A stretch of 6,103 bases of DNA. Source: Actinomycetota bacterium (GTDB taxonomy: Bacteria; Actinomycetota; Humimicrobiia; Humimicrobiales; Humimicrobiaceae). The DNA is taken from positions 1-6,103 of the forward strand of contig VGAU01000117.1 in the NCBI GenBank assembly GCA_016870675.1. Reading direction: 5' to 3'. The notes beneath the pieces were generated by a model. That model was not told the DNA's origin and did not search any database. It saw nothing but the letters and a program-made list of their open reading frames with translations. The position numbers and the translations under genes were made by a program. Below are positions 1-5,037 of the stretch, piece by piece. Numbering within the stretch: the stretch's first letter is position 1; each line of letters opens with the position of its first letter.

Positions 1-1
1 T

Positions 2-181
2 GAAGTTTATGTTTATGAGATGTTAGGTAAGATAGCCATAATCTCATTAAAAGTAGGTAATAATGTAATAAAGTTAAGATGTACAGGTAGTAAAAGATTT
101 AATATAGGTGATAAAGTTGGAATAAAGCTAAACATGGATAAAGCTTTATTCTTTGATTATAAGAGCGGAGATACATTATAA
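2..181 (+). CDS. Sugar ABC transporter ATP-binding protein (MalK/UgpC type), C-terminal fragment
   Basis: An open frame enters from the left edge and ends at TAA 179-181, giving 59 visible residues. The fragment resembles the C-terminal regulatory OB-fold (TOBE) region of CUT1-type sugar ABC ATPases. It has an early 'YEMLGK' segment (family pattern: E-x-LG), a middle 'FNIGDKVGIKL' (family: pGd-V-l), and a closing 'FFDYKSGDTL' matching the usual 'hlFDp-tG--L' end. In such proteins this domain follows the Walker A/B nucleotide-binding domain, which would lie upstream of the window. The protein would energise sugar import from the cytoplasmic face. The binding-protein gene follows 158 bp downstream on the same strand, which supports the assignment. 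The substrate cannot be inferred from this tail. The call rests on a short stretch, so another TOBE-bearing ATPase is possible. Confidence 0.72.
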   Translation, partial: EVYVYEMLGKIAIISLKVGNNVIKLRCTGSKRFNIGDKVGIKLNMDKALFFDYKSGDTL

Positions 182-223
182 ATTTGATATATAACTGATT
201 TTGGATTTAGTTAGTTGCAGTCT

Positions 224-237
224 ATTGTTAATTGTTA
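224..237 (+). repeat. Tandem heptamer ATTGTTA x2
   Basis: Two perfect head-to-tail copies of ATTGTTA lie about 100 bp upstream of the lipoprotein start. They could be a regulator half-site pair or simply AT-rich chance. No second occurrence was seen near the other genes. Confidence 0.35.
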
Positions 238-254
238 AAGTTTACTTTATCAAT

Positions 255-265
255 AAAGGAGGTGA
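255..265 (+). promoter_or_regulatory. Very strong Shine-Dalgarno upstream of a minigene
   Basis: AAAGGAGGTGA is fully complementary to the usual 16S rRNA 3' tail and is the best ribosome-binding sequence in the window. Its GGAGG core lies 6 nt before ATG 269. It is not used by the annotated lipoprotein, which has its own site 70 bp further on. Confidence 0.6.
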
Positions 266-268
266 AAG

Positions 269-286
269 ATGAGGGGAATAAATTAA
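269..286 (+). CDS. Possible 5-codon leader minigene (MRGIN)
   Basis: ATG 269 follows a perfect Shine-Dalgarno and is followed by four codons and TAA (284-286), encoding MRGIN. It lies 53 nt before the lipoprotein start codon. Such a unit could act as a translated leader that loads ribosomes on the mRNA or modulates expression of the highly expressed binding protein. It could equally be the relic of a lost gene start. The peptide has no run of one amino acid as in classical attenuation leaders. Only the signal strength of the ribosome binding site supports it. Confidence 0.3.
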   Translation: MRGIN

Positions 287-326
287 TTTGTTTTGAAAAC
301 CTATTTAATAAAAAGTAGTAATTAGG

Positions 327-333
327 AAAGGAG
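327..333 (+). promoter_or_regulatory. Ribosome binding site of the sugar-binding lipoprotein
   Basis: AAAGGAG lies 6 nt before ATG 340. It fixes the start codon, which is also the one giving a complete lipoprotein signal peptide. Confidence 0.75.
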
Positions 334-339
334 ACGAAA

Positions 340-1719
340 ATGAAAAAGTCATTAGTATGGCTAGTAGTAGTGCTGTTATGTGTGTCTATGGTAGCAGCTC
401 TTTCACTTGCAGGATGCAAGCCACCAGTTGAAGAAGTAGAGGAAGTTCCAGTTGAAGAAGTAGAGGAAGTTCCAGTTGAAGAAGAAGTAGCTGAGGAAGC
501 AGCTGGTAAAAAATTTGAGGACGTAACACTCACTATTCAGATGTTCTCAGGTCCAGAAGCTGAGGCTATGGAGCCAACTGTAGCTTACTGGAACGAAAAT
601 TATGCAGCACAAACTGGCATAACTGTAATTAACCTGGCACTGAGTAGAACAGGTTATTTTGAGAAAATGCAGGCACAGCTTATGTCAGGTTCAGCTGATC
701 CTGACATTGTTCACCCATTCTCGCTACAGCTTGGTAAATTATCTATGTATCTGTTGCCATTGGATGATTACTTCAAAACTGAACTATTCAGTGGTCCAAA
801 TGGCGAGACATACGACTTTAATGACCTGTACCCAGCAGCACTAGCTACAACTAAAGCTATTGATGGCAAGATTTACATGGTACCAAAAGACATGAGCGAG
901 GTACTGTTTTACTGGAGGACTGATTTACTTGACAAGGCTCCAGAGACCTGGCCTGAAGTTATTGAAATTGCAAAGGAATTCACAAAAACTGAAAATCCAG
1001 AGTCTCCAACACCTTATGGATTTGGTTACCAGGGTAAATACGAAATGTGGAACTTCTGCAGCTTCTTACCAATTGCTTGGTCATTTGGTGCTGAGATGTT
1101 TGACGCAGATGGAAAACCAACATTTAACACACCGGAATGGGTTGCAGCATTCAAGGTTCTACAGGACATAGCTGCATTCAAGGGATTCCAGGCAGGTGTA
1201 GAGAATGCTGAATATCCAGAAATTTTTGCTACAATCCAGAATGGTGAAGTTCCAGTTGGTTATGAATGGAATGCTGCTTACCGTGAGCTGACAAGTCCTG
1301 AAATTTCACCTAAGGTTGGCGGCAAGCTGGCAATTGCACCTCCTGCAAAAGCCACAGCAGATGGCAAGAACTTCATGTATGTTCAGACCATCTGTCTTGC
1401 AATCAACAAGAATTGCAAGAATCCTGACGCTGCATTCAAATTCCTATCATGGGCAAGCTTTGGCGAAGGTGCAAAACTCTATGAGCAAGCTGGTGGATCT
1501 TCTCCACTACAGTCAATCTGGACAACATCTTCTGAGCCACTACCGACTATTGCTAAATGGCTAGAATTTGGTAAACCAGCTCCTGCTTATGAGTACATTT
1601 CAGACGTTATCATGATTGGTTCAAAGAAAACCCAGCAAGTAATTATTGGAGAACTAACTGCAGAAGAAGCAGCTCAAGCTATGCAAAAAGAAGTTGAGGA
1701 CTTCCTACTGATAAGGTAA
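340..1719 (+). CDS. Sugar ABC transporter substrate-binding lipoprotein (SBP family 1)
   Basis: This 459-residue extracytoplasmic solute-binding protein is of the CUT1 type (MalE-like, SBP_bac_1). It begins with a basic n-region (MKKS), a hydrophobic core at about 5-22 and a lipobox L23-A-G-C26, so it should be lipid-anchored at Cys26. Residues 27-56 form an acidic Pro/Val/Glu linker with a repeated PVEEVEEV octapeptide, a likely flexible spacer. The binding domain starts near residue 60. Family-typical segments include DGKIYMVP (175-182), a WRTDLL stretch (from 192) and WPEV (204-207). A helix after FNTPEW and a C-terminal region with 'LAINKNCKNPDAAFKFL' are also typical. The length is usual for the family. 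The gene is visibly less AT-rich than its neighbours, as is common for strongly expressed genes. It precedes a permease and follows an ATPase tail, so it is the capture component of that transporter. The sugar is not determinable; a non-sugar CUT1 substrate such as glycerol-phosphate cannot be excluded. Confidence 0.93.
   Translation: MKKSLVWLVVVLLCVSMVAALSLAGCKPPVEEVEEVPVEEVEEVPVEEEVAEEAAGKKFEDVTLTIQMFSGPEAEAMEPTVAYWNENYAAQTGITVINLALSRTGYFEKMQAQLMSGSADPDIVHPFSLQLGKLSMYLLPLDDYFKTELFSGPNGETYDFNDLYPAALATTKAIDGKIYMVPKDMSEVLFYWRTDLLDKAPETWPEVIEIAKEFTKTENPESPTPYGFGYQGKYEMWNFCSFLPIAWSFGAEMFDADGKPTFNTPEWVAAFKVLQDIAAFKGFQAGVENAEYPEIFATIQNGEVPVGYEWNAAYRELTSPEISPKVGGKLAIAPPAKATADGKNFMYVQTICLAINKNCKNPDAAFKFLSWASFGEGAKLYEQAGGSSPLQSIWTTSSEPLPTIAKWLEFGKPAPAYEYISDVIMIGSKKTQQVIIGELTAEEAAQAMQKEVEDFLLIR
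424..484 (+). repeat. In-frame 24-bp tandem repeat coding the lipoprotein linker
   Basis: Two perfect 24-bp units (424-447 and 448-471), each encoding PVEEVEEV, are followed by a 13-bp partial unit (472-484). The repeat sits just after the lipidated cysteine, so copy-number changes would only lengthen or shorten the membrane tether and keep the frame. Confidence 0.9.
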
Positions 1720-1730
1720 AAGTAAAAAAG

Positions 1731-1757
1731 GATGGGGGTAAAATTTTTACCCCCATC
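1731..1757 (+). other. Strong intercistronic stem-loop after the lipoprotein gene
   Basis: GATGGGGGTAAA (1731-1742) is complementary to 1746-1757, giving at least 11 bp with five consecutive G-C pairs and a tiny A/T loop. It starts 12 bp after the lipoprotein stop. On the + strand no U-tract follows (AAAAAC comes next), so it is not a classical terminator in that sense. It resembles the hairpins between malE and malF that protect the upstream mRNA and let the binding protein be made in excess of the permease. Read on the - strand it is followed by a T-rich run (CTTTTTTACTTTT), which is a canonical terminator shape, yet no - strand gene lies on the proximal side. Confidence 0.75.
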
Positions 1758-1827
1758 AAAAACAATTTTGATAGGTGGTAAGTCTGAAAGAAAATCAAAT
1801 TGGCAATATATTTATAAAAGAAAAAAT

Positions 1828-1868
1828 GCTTAAGGACAACGGTTTTCATCCCGTTTTGTGCCTTGAGC
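1828..1868 (+). other. Hairpin in repeat copy 1, just before the permease RBS
   Basis: GCTTAAGG (1828-1835) pairs with CCTTGAGC (1861-1868), ACAA (1836-1839) with TTGT (1856-1859), and CGG (1840-1842) with CCG (1851-1853). That makes 15 pairs with a one-base bulge (1860), a two-base bulge (1854-1855) and loop TTTTCATC (1843-1850). The base of the stem ends 6 nt before AAAGGA. No U-run follows, so a role in translation or RNA processing is more likely than termination. Confidence 0.55.
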
Positions 1869-1874
1869 GAAGCG

Positions 1875-1880
1875 AAAGGA
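1875..1880 (+). promoter_or_regulatory. Ribosome binding site that decides the permease start
   Basis: AAAGGA abuts ATG 1881 with no spacer and lies 12 nt before ATG 1893. The first ATG is therefore unlikely to be used, and 1893 is preferred despite the slightly long spacing. The same arrangement recurs at 2917-2922 in copy 2. Confidence 0.55.
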
Positions 1881-1892
1881 ATGGTTATAAAA

Positions 1893-2807
1893 ATGGTAAA
1901 CAATTCAGAGACATTAAGTTTAAATGCTATACAAAGAAATAGGGCAAGCCTTTTTATGGAAAAAAGTTTTAAATATTGGATGATAATTCCAATTACATTA
2001 GCCTTGCTTGCAATTGCCATATTCCCCTTCCTATATGCACTGTATTTAAGTTTTACAAACGCTAAGACAATTAATTTTTTACACCCTAATTTTGTTTGGT
2101 TTAAAAATTACTGGTTTCTGCTAAAGAATGGTATTTTCTATCTGGCATTGGCACAGACTCTTGGTTATGTTGCACTTTCACTTGGACTTGAAACTGGCAT
2201 AGGTTTATTCCTTGCAATTTTAGCTGATAAAGTTGATAAAGGGTCTAAAGTTATAGTTTCACTATTATTTACACCAATGCTTATATCAACTGTGTTTGCT
2301 GGTATTATTGCAAAGCTTGTGCTAAGCCCAACTTTTGGAGTAATACAGTATTATTTCAACAAAATAGGATTTGCAGGGGAACTTACTGATAAAGCACATG
2401 CTTTGATCACTATTATAGGAATTGATGTTTGGCAATGGACAAGCTTCATGTTTTTAATTTTATATGCAGGTCTTAAGGCGTTACCTCCTGAACCTTTTGA
2501 AGCAGCAAGAGTGTTTAAAGCTAATGCATGGCAAACATTTAGATATATAACACTGCCCTTGTTAAAACCTGTTTTAATAATTGCGGCAATATTTAGAATG
2601 ATGGATTCGTTTAAAGCATTTGATCATATATATGCTTTAACAGGTGGTGGTCCAGGTAATGCAACAGCAACTTTATCTGTATTGATGTACAATTTTGCAT
2701 ATAAAGCAGATTCATTCGGGATTGCATCTGCATTAGGCATAGTAATGTTAGTGGTTGTTATTTTCGCTACAAAAAGATTACTTAGATTTATGCCTATGTA
2801 TAAATAA
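1893..2807 (+). CDS. Sugar ABC transporter permease, MalF/UgpA type (CUT1)
   Basis: This 304-residue inner-membrane permease belongs to the binding-protein-dependent transport inner membrane family. Hydrophobic segments lie at about 29-52, 81-111, 118-143, 167-196, 223-243 and 274-297, the usual six helices. The cytoplasmic EAA loop that docks the ATPase is E203-A-A through I219-T-L-P222. Its normally conserved Asp-Gly after 'EAAxx' is replaced by Phe208-Lys209. A 'LTGGGPGNATATLSVLMYNFAY' type stretch before the last helix is typical of the MalF branch. ATG 1893 is chosen because the repeat-borne ribosome binding site suits it; in-frame TTG 1863 and ATG 1881 would add 10 or 4 residues with poor sites. 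It should form a heterodimer with a MalG-type partner, which is not in this window. Coupling to the lipoprotein gene is suggested by strand and order, although 173 bp with a stem-loop and a repeat separate them. Confidence 0.92.
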   Translation: MVNNSETLSLNAIQRNRASLFMEKSFKYWMIIPITLALLAIAIFPFLYALYLSFTNAKTINFLHPNFVWFKNYWFLLKNGIFYLALAQTLGYVALSLGLETGIGLFLAILADKVDKGSKVIVSLLFTPMLISTVFAGIIAKLVLSPTFGVIQYYFNKIGFAGELTDKAHALITIIGIDVWQWTSFMFLILYAGLKALPPEPFEAARVFKANAWQTFRYITLPLLKPVLIIAAIFRMMDSFKAFDHIYALTGGGPGNATATLSVLMYNFAYKADSFGIASALGIVMLVVVIFATKRLLRFMPMYK

Positions 2808-2868
2808 GTTATTAGGAGAAGTCTGAAAGAAAATCAAATTGGCAATATATATTTATAAAAGAAAAAAG

Positions 2869-2910
2869 GATTAAGGACAACGGTTTTTCATCCCGTTTTG
2901 TACCTTAAGC
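2869..2910 (+). other. Hairpin in repeat copy 2, just before the dehydrogenase RBS
   Basis: TTAAGG (2871-2876) pairs with CCTTAA (2903-2908), ACAA (2877-2880) with TTGT (2898-2901), and CGG (2881-2883) with CCG (2893-2895), giving 13 pairs plus an outer G2869-C2910. Relative to copy 1, one U-G pair became U-A (position 2907) and one change sits in a bulge (2902). One outer C-G pair is lost (2870/2909), the basal U-G wobble (1827/1869 in copy 1) is lost, and the loop gained a T. The upper stem is intact. Confidence 0.5.
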
Positions 2911-2916
2911 GAAGCG

Positions 2917-2922
2917 AAAGGA
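2917..2922 (+). promoter_or_regulatory. Ribosome binding site that decides the dehydrogenase start
   Basis: AAAGGA directly touches ATG 2923 and is 12 nt before ATG 2935. The downstream ATG gives the usual family N-terminus (MNKIRVGFVGAG), so it is preferred. Confidence 0.55.
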
Positions 2923-2934
2923 ATGGATATAAAA

Positions 2935-4098
2935 ATGAATAAAATTAGAGTTGGCTTTGTGGGTGCTGGCTTTGTAGGACCCATACACATTGAGAATATA
3001 AGAAGGCTTGGTTTTACGGATGTTGTTGCACTTGCGGAGATAAACCAAGAAGTTGCAGATAGAGCAGCAATTAATTTAGGAATTCCGAAAGCTTATGGAA
3101 ACTGGGAAGATCTGGTTGCCAATCCTGATATTGATGTAGTGCATGTTACATGTTCAAATGTGCTTCATTACCCCATTTCAAAGGCGTGTATCGAGGCTGA
3201 GAAAAATGTTATTTGTGATAAACCATTAACGATGAACACTGGTGAAGCTAAAGAACTTGTTATTTTAGCAAAGAAAAGAAATATAGTTAATGCAATTACG
3301 TTTAATATGGGGTTTTATCCCATGATTCAGGAAGCAAGAGAGATAATTGCAAGGGGTGAGCTTGGCAAAATTAATCTTGTTTATGGAAGATATGTTCAGG
3401 ATTGGCTTTCAAAAGACACAGATTACAACTGGCGAGTAGAATCTAAATATCAGGGCAAGTCGAGAGTTGCTGCTGATATAGGGTCACACTGGATGCAGAT
3501 GGTTCAGATGGTTTTAGGGAAAAGGATTACTTCAGTATATGCAGATTCAACAATATTTATACCGATAAGGAAAAAACCTTTAATAGAAATTCCAACTTAT
3601 TCGGAACAGGAGCTAAAACCAGGTGAGTATGAAGAGTTGAAAATTGATACAGAAGACCATGTTACGATTATGCTTAAGTTTGAAGATGGAATAAAAGGTG
3701 TTATGATTGCAGCACAGGTTTGCCCAGGTAGAAAAAATAGGATTGAGTGGGAAATACATGGTACTGGGGAAAGCCTATCATGGCATGGAGAAGAGCCCAA
3801 TCAATTATGGATAGGATACAGGAATAAACCAAATGAAATATTTGTGAAGGAGGCAAATCTTCTAAGTCCGGGAGCAAGAGAATTTGCATTTTATCCTGGT
3901 GGTTTAACTGAAGGATACGGAGATTCCTGGAGAGGTATTTTTACAAGAATCTATAATTATATGAAAAATGAAGGTCATAAAAAGAATATAAAACCTGATT
4001 TTCCTACTTTTGAAGAAGGATATAGAATAATGGTTGTAATTGATGCAGTGCTCAAGAGCATTAAAGAAAATAGATGGGTTGATGTAAAATTTCAATAA
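2935..4098 (+). CDS. Gfo/Idh/MocA family NAD(P)-dependent oxidoreductase
   Basis: This is a 387-residue cytoplasmic dehydrogenase. The N-terminal Rossmann fold opens with IRVGFVGAGFVG, giving G10-x-G12-x-x-G15 for the dinucleotide. The family TxxNxxH segment is present as T72-C-S-N75-V-L-H78. The usual 'EKP' signature appears as D95-K96-P97, with the catalytic-type lysine kept. In the C-terminal alpha/beta domain, D181-I-G-S-H185 provides the conserved Asp and His of the substrate site. Family members oxidise or reduce sugars, inositols or amino sugars at a hydroxyl carbon. The exact substrate is unknown, but the position behind a sugar ABC transporter suggests it acts on the imported compound or a derivative. 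ATG 2923 would add only MDIK. The gene's ribosome binding site and start codon come from repeat copy 2. It ends with two consecutive TAA codons, 50 bp before the regulator gene. Confidence 0.9.
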   Translation: MNKIRVGFVGAGFVGPIHIENIRRLGFTDVVALAEINQEVADRAAINLGIPKAYGNWEDLVANPDIDVVHVTCSNVLHYPISKACIEAEKNVICDKPLTMNTGEAKELVILAKKRNIVNAITFNMGFYPMIQEAREIIARGELGKINLVYGRYVQDWLSKDTDYNWRVESKYQGKSRVAADIGSHWMQMVQMVLGKRITSVYADSTIFIPIRKKPLIEIPTYSEQELKPGEYEELKIDTEDHVTIMLKFEDGIKGVMIAAQVCPGRKNRIEWEIHGTGESLSWHGEEPNQLWIGYRNKPNEIFVKEANLLSPGAREFAFYPGGLTEGYGDSWRGIFTRIYNYMKNEGHKKNIKPDFPTFEEGYRIMVVIDAVLKSIKENRWVDVKFQ

Positions 4099-4148
4099 TA
4101 AAACAATAAACATAAAAATAATATTAAATAAAGATAAAATAAAAGCAC

Positions 4149-4727
4149 ATGCAAGAATTTGAAGAACACCTAATCCCTAACAGGATTAGGACAATTAGGA
4201 AAAAATTAAATTTAACTTTAGATGAACTTGCTTCAAAGATTAATATGAGCAGAGCTTATGTTTCAAAGCTTGAAAGATCCAGGAAAGCTCCACCCATATC
4301 AACTCTTTTTAAAATAGCCAAATCATTAAATGTTGACTTGAATTATTTAATAACAGGTATTAGCGGTCAGTATAACAACCAAAAGGTCTCTCTAGTTGCT
4401 GAAGATGAGCAATTAGGAGTAATACATCAAAGATCAAGCTATGGATATATATATAAAGCTCTGGCTTATAAAAAGAACAATAAGCTGATGGAAGCTTTTA
4501 AGATTATCGTTCCATCAAAAGAAGAACAGGAGCCATTCATTCATGATGGTGAGGAGTTTAATTATCTTTTAAAAGGAAAAGCCAGAGTTTTTGTTGATGG
4601 TGAATGGTATTTAATGAATGAAGGAGATTCCATTTACTATGATTCAGCACTTCCTCACTATGCAGTGAGTATAGGAGGAAAGGAAGCAATTTTTTTACAG
4701 GTTAATACACAACCAAAAAATAAGTAG
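4149..4727 (+). CDS. XRE-family HTH plus cupin transcriptional regulator
   Basis: This 192-residue regulator has the PuuR-like architecture. Residues about 12-68 form an XRE/Cro-type helix-turn-helix: 'LTLDELASKINMSRAYVSKLERS' is the helix-turn-helix core, with the usual S-x-L-E recognition end. Residues about 115-186 form a cupin barrel with H132-x-x-x-E136, G143 and a second motif around G159-D...P169-H170, which are candidate metal or ligand ligands. Family members bind DNA through the N-terminus and sense a small molecule in the cupin. It lies 50 bp behind the dehydrogenase, so local control of the sugar cluster is a reasonable inference. No Shine-Dalgarno is visible before ATG 4149 (AT-rich 'AAATAAAAGCAC'), suggesting low or leader-independent translation. 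No convincing operator palindrome was found near any gene in the window. Confidence 0.9.
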   Translation: MQEFEEHLIPNRIRTIRKKLNLTLDELASKINMSRAYVSKLERSRKAPPISTLFKIAKSLNVDLNYLITGISGQYNNQKVSLVAEDEQLGVIHQRSSYGYIYKALAYKKNNKLMEAFKIIVPSKEEQEPFIHDGEEFNYLLKGKARVFVDGEWYLMNEGDSIYYDSALPHYAVSIGGKEAIFLQVNTQPKNK

Positions 4728-4980
4728 AAAAATAATTAAGAAATAATAATAATTTTAAGTGTATAAAACTACTAAAGTAGAATTTTTAAATTATTTATTT
4801 ATTATTAGTTAATTTTTTTAAATATATTTTTAAAAATCATAAAAAAATTGGTTATTTCTATTTTTTATATATTCAATTTTACAGCAATTAATCATCTTAA
4901 AATAATTTTCTAAATAATCCCACTATGTAAACCCTAAAAGAGCATATTTTTAAAAAAGCAAATTCGATTTCGAGAAAATA
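4728..4980 (+). other. Very AT-rich spacer between the sugar cluster and the insertion sequence
   Basis: No coding region is supported here. Long A and T runs dominate, with few G/C bases. The junction between host DNA and the insertion sequence must lie in or near this spacer, but without the right end of the element no terminal inverted repeat or target duplication can be defined. A weak CTACTAAAGTAG hairpin (4769-4780) followed by T-rich sequence might end the regulator transcript. Confidence 0.5.
4769..4780 (+). terminator. Weak possible terminator after the regulator gene
   Basis: CTAC(TAAA)GTAG is a 4-bp hairpin followed by AATTTTTAAATTATTT. The stem is short, so it is a poor terminator by itself. 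It is listed only because nothing stronger follows the regulator. Confidence 0.2.
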
Positions 4981-4990
4981 GTGGATTTTC
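4974..4990 (+). repeat. Small inverted repeat next to the IS promoter
   Basis: GAAAAT (4974-4979) and ATTTTC (4985-4990) are perfectly inverted around AGTGG. It overlaps where a -35 box would fall for the 5004 promoter, so it could be a transposase autoregulatory site or part of the IS end. It is short enough to be chance in AT-rich DNA. Confidence 0.35.
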
Positions 4991-5000
4991 ACCAGAATTA

Positions 5001-5009
5001 TGATATACT
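5001..5009 (+). promoter_or_regulatory. Extended -10 promoter of the IS genes
   Basis: TGATATACT is an extended -10 (TG-n plus TATACT, 5 of 6 to TATAAT). The -35 position near 4981-4986 (GTGGAT) is poor, as is tolerated with an extended -10. Transcription would start near 5016, about 10 nt before the Shine-Dalgarno at 5026-5034. Confidence 0.55.
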
Positions 5010-5037
5010 TGAGGTAAATCATAATAAGGAGGGGCGT

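Larger units (their letters stand above)
182..339 (+). other. Intergenic leader between ATPase and binding-protein genes
   Basis: This 158 bp AT-rich spacer holds a tandem 7-bp direct repeat ATTGTTA (224-230 and 231-237), a perfect Shine-Dalgarno with a 5-codon minigene (255-286), and the ribosome binding site of the lipoprotein gene (327-333). No GC-rich terminator hairpin follows the ATPase stop, so readthrough is plausible. A possible weak promoter (TTGTTA 225-230, 17 bp spacer, TATCAA 248-253) matches the consensus at 4 of 6 bases in each box. It would place the transcript start too close to the minigene Shine-Dalgarno to be convincing. Confidence 0.4.
1780..1895 (+). repeat. Intergenic direct repeat, copy 1 (116 bp), ending at the permease start codon
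   Basis: This copy is about 93% identical to 2819-2937 (by hand alignment: 111 of 119 columns identical, 5 substitutions, 3 gap bases). Its parts in order are an A-rich 5' segment starting AAGTCTGAAAG, a TTGGCA plus TATA-rich stretch, a hairpin (1828-1868), the pair GCGAAGCGAA, an AAAGGA ribosome binding site, and ATGGTTATAAAAATG. Similarity ends at ATG 1893-1895, the preferred start of the permease. Adjacent coding sequences are unrelated, so this is not a gene duplication boundary in the ordinary sense. The element family is not recognised. Confidence 0.92.
2819..2937 (+). repeat. Intergenic direct repeat, copy 2 (119 bp), ending at the dehydrogenase start codon
   Basis: This is the second copy of the 1780-1895 element, in the same orientation, beginning 11 bp after the permease stop. 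It differs by a 2-bp TA insertion in the TA-rich stretch, an extra T in the hairpin loop and five substitutions. As in copy 1 the identity runs through the ribosome binding site AAAGGA and stops at an ATG (2935-2937) that opens an unrelated gene. The two copies thus flank the permease gene. Confidence 0.92.

Noticed and set aside
228..533. A - strand open frame rich in Ser/Thr
   Set aside because: It is the antisense of the lipoprotein start and its GAA/GTT-rich tandem repeat; the low-complexity product is a by-product of the Glu/Val linker.
1731..1757. Rho-independent terminator on the + strand
   Set aside because: The stem is strong but is followed by AAAAAC and not by a U-run, so a + strand terminator is not supported.
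1800..1828. TTGGCA (1800-1805, 5 of 6 to a -35 box) in the repeat as a promoter
   Set aside because: No -10 box lies at 16-18 bp in either copy; the TATAAA nearby is only 7-10 bp away. The repeat cannot be called a promoter from sequence alone.
1863..1892. Longer permease start at TTG 1863 or ATG 1881
   Set aside because: Both lie within the repeat; TTG 1863 falls in the hairpin arm and ATG 1881 directly abuts the ribosome binding site. ATG 1893 is the better start.
1784..1945. An open frame from CTG through repeat copy 1 into the permease 5' region, in another frame
   Set aside because: The 2-bp TA insertion in copy 2 brings a stop into the same frame, so the reading frame is not conserved between copies; no family resemblance was seen.
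1780..2937. CRISPR array or IS ends
   Set aside because: Only two long, imperfect, ~117 bp copies in direct orientation separated by a full gene; there are no short regular spacers, no terminal inverted repeats and no transposase between them.
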